Part shown: one piece after another, positions 44,190 through 55,338 of the stretch | How positions within the stretch are numbered: the stretch's first letter is position 1 | Layout: the number at the start of each line of letters is the position of its first letter | Source: Bufo bufo | Lineage: Eukaryota; Chordata; Amphibia; Anura; Bufonidae | Direction of reading: 5' to 3' | Length of the DNA stretch: 64,000 bases | NCBI RefSeq assembly: GCF_905171765.1 | Contig: NC_053390.1 | Location: 577,184,471 to 577,248,470, forward strand | Position numbers and translations under genes: made by a program | Notes under the pieces: generated by a model | Seen by the model: only the letters and a program-made list of their open reading frames with translations | What the model was told of the DNA's origin: nothing | Databases searched by the model: none

Positions 44190-45176
44190 TTTAACAGTTG
44201 GCAGTTGCTTCAATGCATTTAGGGGTGTGGTCCTGGTCAAGACAATCTCCTGAACTCCAAACTGAATGTCAGAATGGGAAAGAAAGGTGATTTAAGCAAT
44301 TTTGAGCGTGGCATGGTTGTTGGTGCCAGACGGGCCGGTCTGAGTATTTCACAATCTGCTCAGTTACTGGGATTTTCACGCACAACCATTTCTAGGGTTT
44401 ACAAAGAATGGTGTGAAAAGGGAAAAACATCCAGTATGCGGCAGTCCTGTGGGCAAAAATGCCTTGTGGATGCTAGAGATCAGAGGACAATGGGCCGACT
44501 GATTCAAGCTGATAGAAGAGCAACGTTGACTGAAATAACCACTCGTTACAACCGAGGTATGCAGCAAAGCATTTGTGAAGCCACAACACGCACAACCTTG
44601 AGGCGGATGGGCTACAACAGCAGAAGACCCCACCGGGTACCACTCATCTCCACTACAAATAGGAAAAAGAGGCTACAATTTGCATGAGCTCACCAAAATT
44701 GGACTGTTGAAGACTGGAAAAATGTTGCCTGGTCTGATGAGTCTCGATTTCTGTTGAGACATTCAAATGGTAGAGTCCGAATTTGGTGTAAACAGAATGA
44801 GAACATGTATCCATCCTCTGATGGCTACTTCCAGCAGGATAATGCACCATGTCACAAAGCTCGAATCATTTCAAATTGGTTTCTTGAACATGACAATGAG
44901 TTCACTGTACTAAAATGGCCCCCACAGTCACCAGATCTCAACCCAATAGAGCATCTTTGGGATGTGGTGGAACGGGAGCTTCGTGCCCTGGATGTGCATC
45001 CCTCAAATCTCCATCAACTGCAAGATGCTATCCTATCAATATGGGCCAACATTTCTAAAGAATGCTATCAGTACCTTGTTGAATCAATGCCACGTAGAAT
45101 TAAGGCAGTTCTGAAGGCAAAAGGTGGTCCAACACCGTATTAGTATGGTGTTCCTAATAATTCTTTAGGTGAGTGT
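44190..45176 (+). mobile_element. Tc1-like transposon, 36 residues between the second D and E, 5'-truncated
   Basis: The right end AATTCTTTAGGTGAGTG before TA (45177-45178) is intact. The matching left end is absent, so the 5' terminus is lost; the left boundary near 44190 is approximate. It carries one transposase pseudogene. It lies within the hAT-type element. Confidence 0.85.
44274..45143 (+). pseudogene. Tc1-like transposase, one stop and an internal deletion
   Basis: Starts MGKKGDLSNFERG. A helix-turn-helix region (SISQSAQLLGFSRTTISRVY) and a second DNA-binding segment (RATLTEITTRYN) are followed by TGA at 44685-44687, probably a CGA-to-TGA change since the frame continues with AHQNWTVEDW. 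The catalytic part has the first D in WSDESRF, the second D in FQQDNAPCHKA and E in SPDLNPIEHLW. There are 36 residues between the second D and the E, a DD36E arrangement. About 45 residues that Tc1 relatives have between RVRIW and YPSSDGY are missing without a frame change. The C-terminus (GGPTPY) is intact. Confidence 0.92.
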
Positions 45177-45419
45177 ATATGTTTTTACTGGACTATGCAG
45201 TATACTAGGCATTTGCATCCTTTTCTCCACACGTACATTGTATGTTACATGTGGGACAAAAATGTGATGTGAACTTGCAGCGCATTGTATAGTTGTTGAA
45301 AAAAACCACACTCGCCTGCTCCCCGCCGCTCCGCTCTGTGATCATTCAGTCCCCATTCTGTAAACGTTTGGGTGGATGGGGGTCAGATGACCAGCCTCAT
45401 AACGGTGTGTCCCCAAGCA

Positions 45420-45580
45420 GCACATAGGCGCCCAGGGGACTGGGGCATCAGATGGGTAGGGGGCTTAGAGGACAGGGCATCAGATGAGTAGGGGGCCTAG
45501 AGGGCTGGGGGCATCAGATAAGTAGGGGCTCCAGGGGACTGGGGCATCAGATGAGTAGGGGGCCAAGAGAACTGGGGGTA
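45420..45580. repeat. ~36-55-bp minisatellite
   Basis: Imperfect repeats of GGGGCATCAGATGAGTAGGG with variable spacers, four copies. Confidence 0.7.
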
Positions 45581-46068
45581 TCAGGTGCCCACAGGACTTG
45601 GGGAGGGGGGCAAAGGACAGCAGATGAATGCAGCTGGGGGGGGGGCAGACAACATGAGATGCAGGACAGCTAGTGCTGGCAGGGATAAGCCTGGAATGTA
45701 TGGGCTCCTGACAGTGACAGGCACAGCATCTTCTTTCTGCAGCACTTCCTGTCTCCCTCCTGTTACTGCCGACTACAGAGCAGTCTCTGTAGCAGAAGCT
45801 GGGCTGTACTAATAGTTAGGAGAGGGAGGGGAGACAGGATCTCCCTGTAGCACACTGTACGGAGCTCTGACTGCACTATTAAGCAGCCAGTCTCCTCTAT
45901 TAGTGATCCGTGCTGATGGGCGGGGCTTATCTCCCTGCTCTGCTCCGAGGACATTCTAAAGCAGCAGTGAAGTGAGTGTAGAGGGGGTGTGGCCAGTCTG
46001 AGACTGTTTACTACTGATTCGGGCCCCTTGTCAGCTCAGGCCCCGGTAGCTACGCCACTGCAAGTGAC

Positions 46069-47518
46069 CTTACACAAGCAGTCCAAAGATGCAACAGATT
46101 TATCGCTGGAGGATACATTTGGTGCATCTTCAGACTGTCTAGTCTAAAGGTTCTTTTGCACTGGATGATCATCGTGGGATCAGCATTTTTAGAAGCACAC
46201 TTTCCTGACAACTGGCCCATGCAGAGGTGCCAGTGATCACTAGGCAAACAAGAAAATGCTATCTGTATCGCTTCTTTTGGCTGGCACCTAAAATGGTTTC
46301 TGACCAGCAGATTGCCCTGTTTAAACAGTGGTCTGCTGCCCAGAAACAATGATTCTTTATAGGGATGAGTCATCTCAGAAGTGAAGATGATTGATGCATG
46401 TAAATACCGCTTCATCAGGCAATTATCAAAAATAATCCCCATACAGTGAAGATGATTGATGCATGTAAATACCGCTTCATCAGGCAATTATCAAAAATGT
46501 TTAAACCAGTGGGTGTGGACCTAATGTGTCACTGAATGGATTTGACTTATGGCTACACCAAAGGGCATTATCTAAGTGGCATTCTTGGTTTTCACCCTGT
46601 CACTCCTATACGGGGAAATGGACTTCTCTGCAGGAGAACCATCAGACTGCTATCTCTTGTAGAATAGACAGGTGTAGAAAAGAATGTGGAGATAGATCTA
46701 TTGGGTAAGCATCTGATCAGTAAAGTACAAAAGTGCCGTATAAACAGCAAAAGTCACGACTCTACCCTACTAAAAGGCTCATAGGTAGTACATATTGTAG
46801 ACTCAATATAGATGTAAATGGTCACATACCATTAATCAAAATGATATCTCCACAGGAAGACCACACAACCCATATCTCCCAGGGTTGTACCGCACTTTTG
46901 ATATTGATTTGCTTGTCATCTCCCATTATATGTTTTTTAACCATGTATTCCAATAAAAATTATTTTTATAGCTAATCAGTCTCAGTGCTATCTCTTGTAG
47001 TAGTCTCGATTCAGTGACAGCTTACCCAGGTGACACTGGTGTGTGGTGTGGACAGAGAAAAGCATGGTCAGTGGACAAGCCAAGATCAGGGCAGACAGTG
47101 TTCGTTCAATCCAGTAAACAGGCAGTATGTCAGAACAGGTTGCCCATGGTCAATACAACAAACAGGCAGGGGTCAGGATGGGCAAAACAGGTTCAACACA
47201 GTAAACAGGCAGACATCAAGCACGAAAGTTAAGAAGACACAAACACATTTGAGGGGACTTGACAAACTAAGAACCATAATGCTGCAGTACCTTTGCATAG
47301 GGAAGGCATCTTAGATTCCCCAGGAAAGGCAGCAGGCCATTTGTTGGGAACTGGTTAAACCCCTCGGACCAGGCCTAAGGAACAGGCAGAAAGCAGGCAG
47401 GAAGTGAGGACAGCCAGAAGAGGCCTAACATGGAGGAGGAATGAGAAGCAACACTCTGGGAGCCATGTGCAGTGGGAGAGAAAACATACCAGTGGACATG
47501 AACCAGAGGCCCAACCTA
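46069..47518. other. No gene recognised; one tandem duplication
   Basis: A 53-bp segment starting GTGAAGATGATTGATGCATG is repeated at 46380 and 46446 (66-bp period). The rest is unassigned. 46980-47510 is rich in CAGGCAG-type motifs and may be old LTR sequence. Confidence 0.4.
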
Positions 47519-47521
47519 TTA

Positions 47522-48020
47522 GGGTCCATTCACACGTCCGTTTTTTCTTTCCTGATCTGTTCCGTTTTTTCTGGAACAGATCTGGACCAGATCTGGACCC
47601 ATTCATTTTCAATGGGTCCTGGAAAAAAACGGACAGCACAATGTGTGCTGTCCGTTTCCGTTGTTCCGTTCCGCATGTCCGTTTAAATATAAAACATGTC
47701 CTATTCTTTTCCTGAAAATCGGATCCTGGTACAATACAAAGTCAATGGATCCGCAAAAAACGGAAGACATACGGATGTCATTCCGTATGTCATCCGTTTT
47801 ATACGGAATCCGTTCCTGGAAATTACATTTAAATTATTATTTTATTTTTTTTCAAGAAATCCAAACAACTTTATTTGCTTATTGAAATTTATACATGTTT
47901 CCGTTTTTTGCGGATCCGCAAAAAACGGATGACATACGGAAACATTTTCAGGAACAACGGATCCGCAAAAAACGGACAGAAAATCGGATTATAGAAAAAT
48001 ACTGACGTGTGAATGTAGCC
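47522..48020. mobile_element. MITE with TCCATTCACACGTCCG ends and perfect GCGGATCCGC palindromes
   Basis: Left GGGTCCATTCACACGTCCG and right TGACGTGTGAATGTAGCC are inverse with few mismatches. Internal CCGTTTTTTGCGGATCC and its complement form a ~29-bp perfect palindrome around 47902-47931. Flanked by TTA on the left and TAA on the right. Related to 42286-42610 and 54004-54499. Confidence 0.65.
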
Positions 48021-48234
48021 TAAGTTGGCTTACTTTGTGCCATCATTTTGCTGCAAAATTTCAGCACAATCCTGGCACACATTGGGGCCGATATATTAAG
48101 ATAAGTTTATCTTGCACCAGAATATTGTGCCCTTGCCATTTTTATTTAGTGTCAAATTTATGACCAAAGTAGTACAACAGCGTTCACCTGTTCACCGTCT
48201 GGGAAGCACAGAGGTGCCTAGAACATGGCATACT

Positions 48235-48600
48235 TGTACAAATCCAAAAGAAAAGAAGAAATCCAGCTTTCCAATAAAAACGGTAGCCTTTATTTTTGAA
48301 ATGATAAAAACTCCCATGTGCAGATACACTCTCATCTACGCATTTCGGATCAATACATCAAGATCCTTACCATGACCACATGTTCATGTAACATCTATGA
48401 ACTACTATACATTACGCCAGCCGTTTATGAACCTGTCGCCCACACACTACACATATTTTACCACAGATATATATATGTTTTTATTGTTTATTTTATCTTT
48501 ATCTATTTTAATCATATGAATCAGCTTTGATAGACACTTCTTCTGTGAATACTAGTTGTTCAATAAAATAATTTTATGGTTTAATATCTCTAAGTGGTCT
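48235..48600 (+). mobile_element. Possible Penelope-like element end
   Basis: Contains CCAATAAAAACGGTAGCC, CTACGCATTTCGGATC and ATACATCAAGATCC. This resembles the GCGTTTCGGATC...GATCC arrangement at ends of amphibian Penelope-like elements. No reverse transcriptase or GIY-YIG sequence remains. Tentative. Confidence 0.35.
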
Positions 48601-49260
48601 CAAATGTTGAGTGCCTATCGTGGATATATTGTTCTAAATTTTGTATCATAGCTTGAAAAATGCATAAAAAATCATGTTTGTGGCTAAAATTCTGACTCAA
48701 GCTGAGCCTTGGACACACAACAAGCATATGGAGGAGTGATGACATAAAAAACATTTCCAGTATCCTCCTGGGTGACTGGATGGCTGGACTGGAAAAGAGA
48801 TGACACTAACAGGCTGTGATCTCACTCCCTGGTGTCACTTCCAGCTTCCCCCTCCCTTACAGAATTAGGAAGTACAACTCTATATTCTGCATCCTGACTC
48901 CAGACAGCTGCTGCTCCCTGTATATTGCTGCTGTCATGTAAATTGTACAATTTTAAAGCTAAGATTCTGGGCTTTAATATTATAGCTAAGCACTAGCTGT
49001 TATATTCTAGGCCTGTCAAGTGTTTAAAGTCATAGAATATGGTCTATCCATACATCGTGACATCACATAGGGCAAGTGGGAATGGTTGAATTTTATATCA
49101 GAGTTGAGCCACTGGCAGGGGCACCTCCGACATCTTTTACTTCTTACAGGACACCTGTTGAACTTATATCTTTACATTGTGGATTATTTGTTGTGTATTT
49201 CACCAAGGAGAAGTAAGTAACGTCTACATACAATGAGAGGAACATCAGCGGCATCTCATG
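48600..49260. other. No gene recognised
   Basis: Unassigned sequence with no convincing reading frame or terminal repeat. Confidence 0.4.
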
Positions 49261-49677
49261 GGTTAGCAGTATTAGTGATACACAAACTAGGCTAAAGTCA
49301 ACTGTGAGGTACCAGAAGGTTCTGTGTTAGACCCAGTTCTTTCCCCCAATAACTCTGTGGGCAAGTAAAGTATTGGTTTTAGCCAATGACAAAATATTGT
49401 ACACTGGATACAAAAAATTGTCAAATATTACAGAGGGACCTAGATAAGCTGGCAGCATTGGGCAAGAACATGTCAGATGAATACTAATGTTGATAAATTT
49501 AATGTAATGCACTTAGGCCAAAGGATTTGTATGGCTACATACCCATTAAATGGAATTAAACTGGGGACAATAGAACAACAAAAAGACGGGTATTCTGGTT
49601 ACAAGTAAGCTAAAAAGTGGTACTCAATGTCAGGCAGCAGCTACAAAAGCAAATAAGATTTTAGGGTGTATTAAAAA

Positions 49678-50507
49678 AATTGCTACCTTGTGTGGGATGT
49701 CTATTGTGGTACTTGTGGTTCGCTGCGGGCATCCTCCACCGTATGCATTTTTGCTGGGGATCGCCATTAGCAACGGGTCACAAGTGCAGGATTTACTCCC
49801 CTATATATATGCACGACTGCATGTGGGTTTGAGCATCTCCTGCTAATACCACGCTAGTCTTTTCAGTTTGTATATATAGAGATTTTTGGAGGTGTATAAA
49901 CTCCAATTTAAATGTGCCTGTTTTCCATCTACAGGTCACATTTAGGTGCACCTGTGAGGCCTGGGCCATATCAGCCAGTCTTGAGTGGGACTCGCAGACT
50001 CCTCCCTCCTCCCATTGCAAGCATGGACACATGCTGGAGGTAACTGGTGAGTTGTTTGTGAGTCGGCCTCATGCTCCTGTAATTTGCCCACTGGCTCCTG
50101 GTATTGCCCATACGGCCCAGTTAGGAGAGTGTTAGGTCCCGGGCCACTTGAGAAACCTTGGCGTGGTGCCCGGGCTTAGACATGTTCTACACCGTAGGAC
50201 ATGTTGACTAATCTCTCAATTTTAAAACTAGTTTGAGGGTTTAGTAAGACCGCAGCGTGCACCTGTCTTTGCTATTTTGTTATATTGTTATATTGATTAT
50301 GACATCCATACAATTGCTACCTTGTGTGGGATGTCTATAGTGGTACTTGTGGTTCGCTGCGGGCATCCTCCACCGTATGCATTTTTGCTGGGGATCGCCA
50401 TTAGCAACGGGTCACAAGTGCAGGATTTACTCCCCTATATATATGCACAACTGCATGTGGGTTTGAGCATCTCCTGCTAATACCACGCTAGTCTTTTCAG
50501 TTTGTAT
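49678..50507 (+). mobile_element. Element bounded by ~197-bp direct repeats (possible Penelope-like or tandem copy)
   Basis: 49679-49876 and 50312-50507 are almost identical direct repeats beginning AATTGCTACCTTGTGTGGGA. They are separated by 435 bp of other sequence, so the arrangement is A-B-A with a 633-bp period. GTATTAAAAA occurs at both junctions (49668-49677 and 50504-50513), consistent with a ~10-bp target duplication that is too long for an ordinary LTR element. No protein is encoded. Partial tandem copies are typical of Penelope-like elements; a miniature LTR element is the alternative. Confidence 0.6.
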
Positions 50508-51084
50508 TAAAAAGAAGTAAAAACCTGTGTTTGTAATGTAATAAGTTACCCCTCTATAAATCCTTTGTAAGCCACATCCTTGTTATGATTCAGTTTTGGG
50601 CTCTAGATTCTAAAAATGATATAGGAGATCTGGAAAAATTTCAAATGAATGTAATTAGATTATTAATTGACGTGTGAAAAATCAGGCTTGTTCCAACTTG
50701 GAAAAAAGACACCTTAGGCCTCTTTCACACAGGCGTCGCATGTGAGGGCTGGATAGGATGCGGATGCGTCGTGGGAAAATGCATGGTTTTTCAGCGCGAG
50801 TGAAAAGCGTTTTAATGCGGTTTGCACACGCGTGAGAAAAATCGGCATGTTTGGTACCCAGACCCGAACCCGGACTTCTTCACAGAAGTTCAGGTTTGGG
50901 TTCGGTGTTGTGTAGATTTTATTATTTTCCCTTATAACATGGTTATAAGGGAAAATAATAGCATTCTGAATACAGAATGCTTAGTAAAATAGGGATGGAA
51001 AGGTAAAAAATACACAAAAATCACCATGGTGATGGATCATATGATGGACCATGTGCTGCAGCATCGCAGACTGCGATGTATTAG

Positions 51085-51540
51085 TGAGGAGGGAGGAGGG
51101 ACTGTAGTAGGCGGGGGAGAGTGGCGGGGCAGTGCAGGCACTGTACTCTGGCCCCGCAGCTCAGTATGTACTGTATTATACGTAGTGTTAATCATCAGAT
51201 CTAAACTGAATAATGATGCGCTCCCCCTGCTCCCCATGTGCTTACCTGTACACATGTCACTACTTTATGAATGAAGCAGGCGGAGCAGGCATGTGACCTC
51301 AGTGAGTTACGGCCGCCTGCAGCCCGGCCTGCCTGCTAGCTGCTAGTGCTTACTACAGGAGCGTGAGATGTGTACCGGTAAGTACGGTACACATGGGGAG
51401 CAGGGGGAGCCCATCATTACTTAGTTTAGATATGATGATTAACACTACGTATAATACAGTACATACTGAGCGACGGGGCCAGAGTACAGTGCCTGCACGG
51501 CCCCGCCGCTCTCCCCGCCTACTACAGTCCCTCCCTAGGA
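51085..51540. repeat. Foldback within the Harbinger-like element
   Basis: 51085-51260 and 51370-51540 are inverted copies (for example TGCAGGCACTGTACTCTGGC and complement, and TTAATCATCAGATCTAAACT with its counterpart), axis near 51312. The 82-codon frames in it are arm translations. Confidence 0.8.
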
Positions 51541-51544
51541 AACT

Positions 51545-51900
51545 GTGAATGGGATAATGATGGGGGGTCTGTGGATGTCATTATGATGGGGGGATTTGTG
51601 GATGGGACTGTTATAGGGGGATCTGTGGATGACACATATAGCAGTGTCATCCACAGACCCACCACCCCATAACAGTGCCATCCACAGATCCCCCCCATCA
51701 TAATGCCATCCACAGATCCCCCCACCATCATAATGCCATCCACAGATCCCCCCACCATCATAATGCCATCCACAGACCCCCCTCCATCATAATGCCATCC
51801 ACAGCTCCCCCCATAACAGTGCCATCCACAAATCCCCCACCCCATAACAGTGCATCATCCACAGATCCCCGATAATAGTGTCATGCACAGACCGCCATTA
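51545..51900. repeat. ~29-bp minisatellite with inverted leading copies
   Basis: Units of CCATCCACAGATCCCCCCAC with CATCATAATG, about eight copies between 51645 and 51890. The same unit is inverted at 51545-51640 (GTGGATG...), so the array begins as a hairpin. Confidence 0.85.
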
Positions 51901-52759
51901 GTTTAAACCCACCAAAAGCACACCTTTGGTTAAAAAAATATTTTTTCTTATTTTCCTCCTCAAAAACCTAGGTGCGTCTTATGGGCCGGTGCGTCTTATA
52001 GGGCGAAAAATACGGTAATTATTTTTAATTTTTTTTAACACCTCCATCCCTATTTTACTAAGCATTCTGTATTAAGAATGCTATTATTTTCCCTTATAAC
52101 CATGTTATAAGGGGAAATAATAATGATCGGGTCCCCATTCCGATCATCTCCTAGCAACCATGCGTGAAAATCGCACCGCATCCGCACTTGCTTGCGGATA
52201 CTTGCGATTTTCATGCAGCCCCATTCACTTCTATGGGCCTGCGTTGCGTGAATATAGAGCATGCTGCTATTTTCACGCAACACACAAGTGATGTGTGAAA
52301 ATAAACGCTCATGTGCACAGCCCCATAGAAATGAATGGGTCCGGATTCAGTGCGGGTGCAATGCGTTCACCTCAAGCATTGCACCCGCGCGGAAAACTCG
52401 TCCATGTGGAAGAGGCCTTAGGGGTGATCTCATTTACTTGTTTAAATATATATGTGGTCAATACAAAGAACTGACACGATTCATTTGCTCCAGAGACAAG
52501 GGGTCAGGGGACATTTATTATGTGTGGAGGAAAGGGGAGACAGTGATGAATACAGGAAAGGATTATTTACAGTTAGAGCATGATCTATAGAATATCCTAC
52601 TCCATAAGGTAGAAATGACAGATATTACTATGTCAGCCTATAAAAACTGGCTAGATGCTAGAACAAATGCCATTAAGGATTATAATTAATGCCTTATATA
52701 TGATCTGCAAAAGGTTGAAATACATGGACATGTGTCTTTTTTTAAACTATATAACTATG

Positions 52760-53090
52760 TAAATTGTATTCACCCATCCAGTGGTTGGACGCACAAGCTG
52801 TGTTCTATTACATGTTTCCAGTACAAATTCATAGCAGACTGTTACCAGTTGGTGCGGTAGTCTTGGGTGTACTACTTTGGTTGCTTTCACAGTCGCACTG
52901 AGATCACTATTTTCCCATACATATATTTCGGAGTGTTGAAACCAGTTTTTTTTTTAAACTAGTTGTATTAGATACACCATTGTCAATGAATATTTAAAGG
53001 AAAAACCGACACACTGTATTATGCCTAATTCAGGGTTTGATGGTGTGTTGTATGACACAGAGATTTTTTCATCTCTATGCTTTTTGAATC
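52760..53090. other. No gene recognised
   Basis: Unassigned sequence between the LINE tail and the mariner-like MITE. Confidence 0.4.
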
Positions 53091-53092
53091 TA

Positions 53093-53699
53093 CAGGGTCG
53101 GTCATTTATATGGATACACCTTAATAAAATGGGAATGGTTGGTGATATTAACTTCCTGTTTGTGGCACATTAGTATATGTGAGGGGGGAAACTTTTCAAG
53201 ATGGGTGGTGACCCTGGCGGCCATTTTGAAGTCGGCCATTTTGAATCCAACTTTTGTTTTATCAATGATGCAGCACCTGAAACTACGGATACTGGAAGCC
53301 TGTGATAGTATTTCTCCTGCGGTGTTGCTATCAGTGTGTGAAGAGTGGGAGAAGAGAGTTGCATTGACAATCCAACACAATGGGCAGCACATTGAACACA
53401 TTTTATAAGTGTTCAGAAACTTGTAAATAAATCATGAAAGAATAAAGTTATGTTAAAACCAAGCACACCATTGTTTTTCTTGTAAAATTCCCAATAAGTT
53501 TGATGTGTCACATGACCCTCTTCCTATTGAAAAAACAAAAGTTGGATTCAAAATGGCTGACTTCAAAATGGCCGCCATGGTCACCACCCATCTTGAAAAG
53601 TTTCCCCCCTCACATATACTAATGTGCCACAAACAGGAAGTTAATATCACCAACCATTCCCATTTTATTAAGGTGTATCCATATAAATGACCGACCCTG
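53093..53699 (+). mobile_element. Mariner-like MITE with ~170-bp terminal inverted repeats
   Basis: 607 bp, TA on both sides (53091-53092 and 53700-53701). Ends start CAGGGTCGGTCATTTATATG, and the inverted repeats run to about 53262 and 53527. The interior keeps the last codons of a transposase. Confidence 0.92.
53262..53408 (+). pseudogene. C-terminal remnant of a mariner-like transposase
   Basis: The frame reads CDSISPAVLLSVCEEW then a basic segment and GQHIEHIL before the stop. By recall this resembles the C-terminal end of some Tc1/mariner transposases; no catalytic residue is present. It shows that the MITE arose by internal deletion of an autonomous element. Confidence 0.6.
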
Positions 53700-54003
53700 T
53701 ATATGTCATGCACCGTCATCAAAGGACCTGTACTAGGCATAATGATGTGTATCAGTATTACACCTCATTAACAAGGGCAAATGTTCTGGATCGAATGTTC
53801 CTACAAATGATTGATCTCAATAATTGCCACATGTAAATTTTCTGCCGATTACAGGTCACGCAAGCCTTAGGGGCAGCACATCATCCTAGGTAAGCAAGGA
53901 TTTGCTGGCTACAAAATCTGTATGGGGATGAACAATCATACAGAGGGGATGATTGCTTTGTGTAAACCAGGAACAAACAGCTCATTCTCTAAAAAGACCC
54001 TTA

Positions 54004-54499
54004 GGCCTCCTGCAGACGGCCGTTTTTTTTTTCCCGTTTACTGGCCGTTTTTTTGTGTTCCGTATACGGTCCGTATACGGAACCATTCATTTCAATGGTT
54101 CCGCAAAAAAAACGGAATGTACTCCATATGCATTCCGTTTCCATATTTCCGTTTTTCTGTTCCATTTTAACATAGAACATGTCCTATTATTGCCCGCAAA
54201 TCACGGTCCGTGGCTCCATTCAAGTCAATGGGTCCGCAAAAAAAACTGAACACATACGGAAATGCATCCGTATGTCTTCCGTTTCCGTTCCGTTTTTTGC
54301 TGAACCATCTATTAAAAATGTTATGCCCAGCCCAATTTTATCTATGTAATTACTGTATACTGTATATGCCATATGGAAAAACGGAACGGAAAAACGGAAC
54401 AGAAACGGAAGCACAACGGAAACAAAAAACGGAACAACGGATCCGTGAAAAACGGACCGCAAAACACTGAAAAAGCCATACGGTTGTGTGCAATAGGCC
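54004..54499. mobile_element. Harbinger-like MITE with GGCC ends and TTA target
   Basis: TTA at 54001-54003 and 54500-54502. Left GGCCTCCTGCAGACGGCCG, right CGGTTGTGTGCAATAGGCC. The interior alternates ATTCCGTTTCC-type segments with their inverses and carries GGATCCG, so it is one long imperfect hairpin. Related to 42286 and 47522. Confidence 0.8.
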
Positions 54500-54502
54500 T
54501 TA

Positions 54503-55338
54503 GCCAGAGTGCTTTTTCAAGTTTTGTTGTGGCCTTTGGAAGTAAAGCAATATAGTATGTGGTTCTGGAACCAGAAAAGGATGTAGCAGATAACCAGCGA
54601 TATATTGTAGGGGAAGTCTTTCTGGACATGACCTTACGGTATGTGTGTAAAACCGTAGCTTAACTGCACAAACAACAGTGTTGAATTCATTGGCATCAAT
54701 TATAACCAAATAACCACACTAATGAATTGGATGAAGGTTAAGCAAGTTCTGACCGCTGACAAATCTAGATTTTAATGTCTTCTACCTACAACATAATCAC
54801 CATACATGACTGCCCATGAATAGACAATTGTTAGTGGCACAGTTCTAGTCGCAACCAGGGAGCAAAACTTTACCTATTTTAATGGAGTCAAGTTCCAAGT
54901 GCCATATTTGGACAGTTTATTGAGGAAATGCAACAGAAGAGGGGGGAAAAATTCACTTGTGCAGAGTCTAAAAGTTAGACAGTGTAAACGTAGACATTCC
55001 GGAACTGTGCCAGATTTATTATAGTGGCTGATGCTGTATAATAATTATGGTGCACTTTTAGACTGGCTGGTGTAAGTAAACACCACCTATTTGTTGACTT
55101 AGTTTACCTCAAAAAATTTGCCACATTTTTGTTGCATTTTCTGGAACATGATGGGACTGTAACCCAGGGCTTTTTTCTGTGAAGCCATACTCACTTTCTG
55201 AAAACCAAGCCCCCTTGTTGGATGAGTCGCAAAATCATAGAAAAGGGTCTAAAATCATAGATAAATTTGGTTCAAGCATGTGTAAGAGGCAGCCCTGAAT
55301 CAACCAGCAGCATTTCCAGCACTTATATCTATGCAGAC
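54503..55338. other. No gene recognised
   Basis: Unassigned sequence upstream of the second LTR element. Confidence 0.4.

Larger units (their letters stand above)
41417..46060. mobile_element. Non-autonomous hAT-type element, 4.6 kb, with nested insertions
   Basis: The terminal inverted repeat CAGTGGCGTAGCTA is identical at both ends over 14 bp. Perfect 8-bp duplications CAAGTGAC lie at 41409-41416 and 46061-46068. No hAT transposase sequence is seen. About half its length is later insertions: MITEs at 42286-42610 and 43227-44066 and a Tc1 at about 44190-45176. Just inside both ends is a GGGCCCC-rich stretch. Confidence 0.9.
50717..52417. mobile_element. PIF/Harbinger-like non-autonomous element, 1.7 kb
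   Basis: Ends GGCCTCTTTCACAC... and ...GTGGAAGAGGCC with TTA on both sides (50714-50716 and 52418-52420), the Harbinger target type. Removing it rejoins the LINE sequence ACCTTAGGGGTGATC. Near both ends are inverted copies of CAGAATGCTTAGTAAAATAG and ATTATTTTCCCTTATAAC. A further insertion (about 51028-52015) separates them. It carries a foldback and a minisatellite and ends in GGGCGAAAAATACGGTA. No transposase. Confidence 0.8.
49265..52760 (+). pseudogene. Old CR1-like LINE reverse transcriptase 3' half, split by two insertions
   Basis: Decayed CR1-like ORF2 remnants: the region around 49430-49690 reads in part VMHLGQ and AATKANKILGCIKK. These correspond to MHLGRK and following residues of the LINE at 59369. 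The coding remnant continues after 50514 and, past another insertion, at 52421-52600 (TRFICSRDKGSGD). A 3' tail with GTTGAAATACATGGACATGT ends near 52760. It is interrupted by a direct-repeat element (49678-50503) and a Harbinger-like element (50717-52417). Multiple stops and frame changes. Confidence 0.7.
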
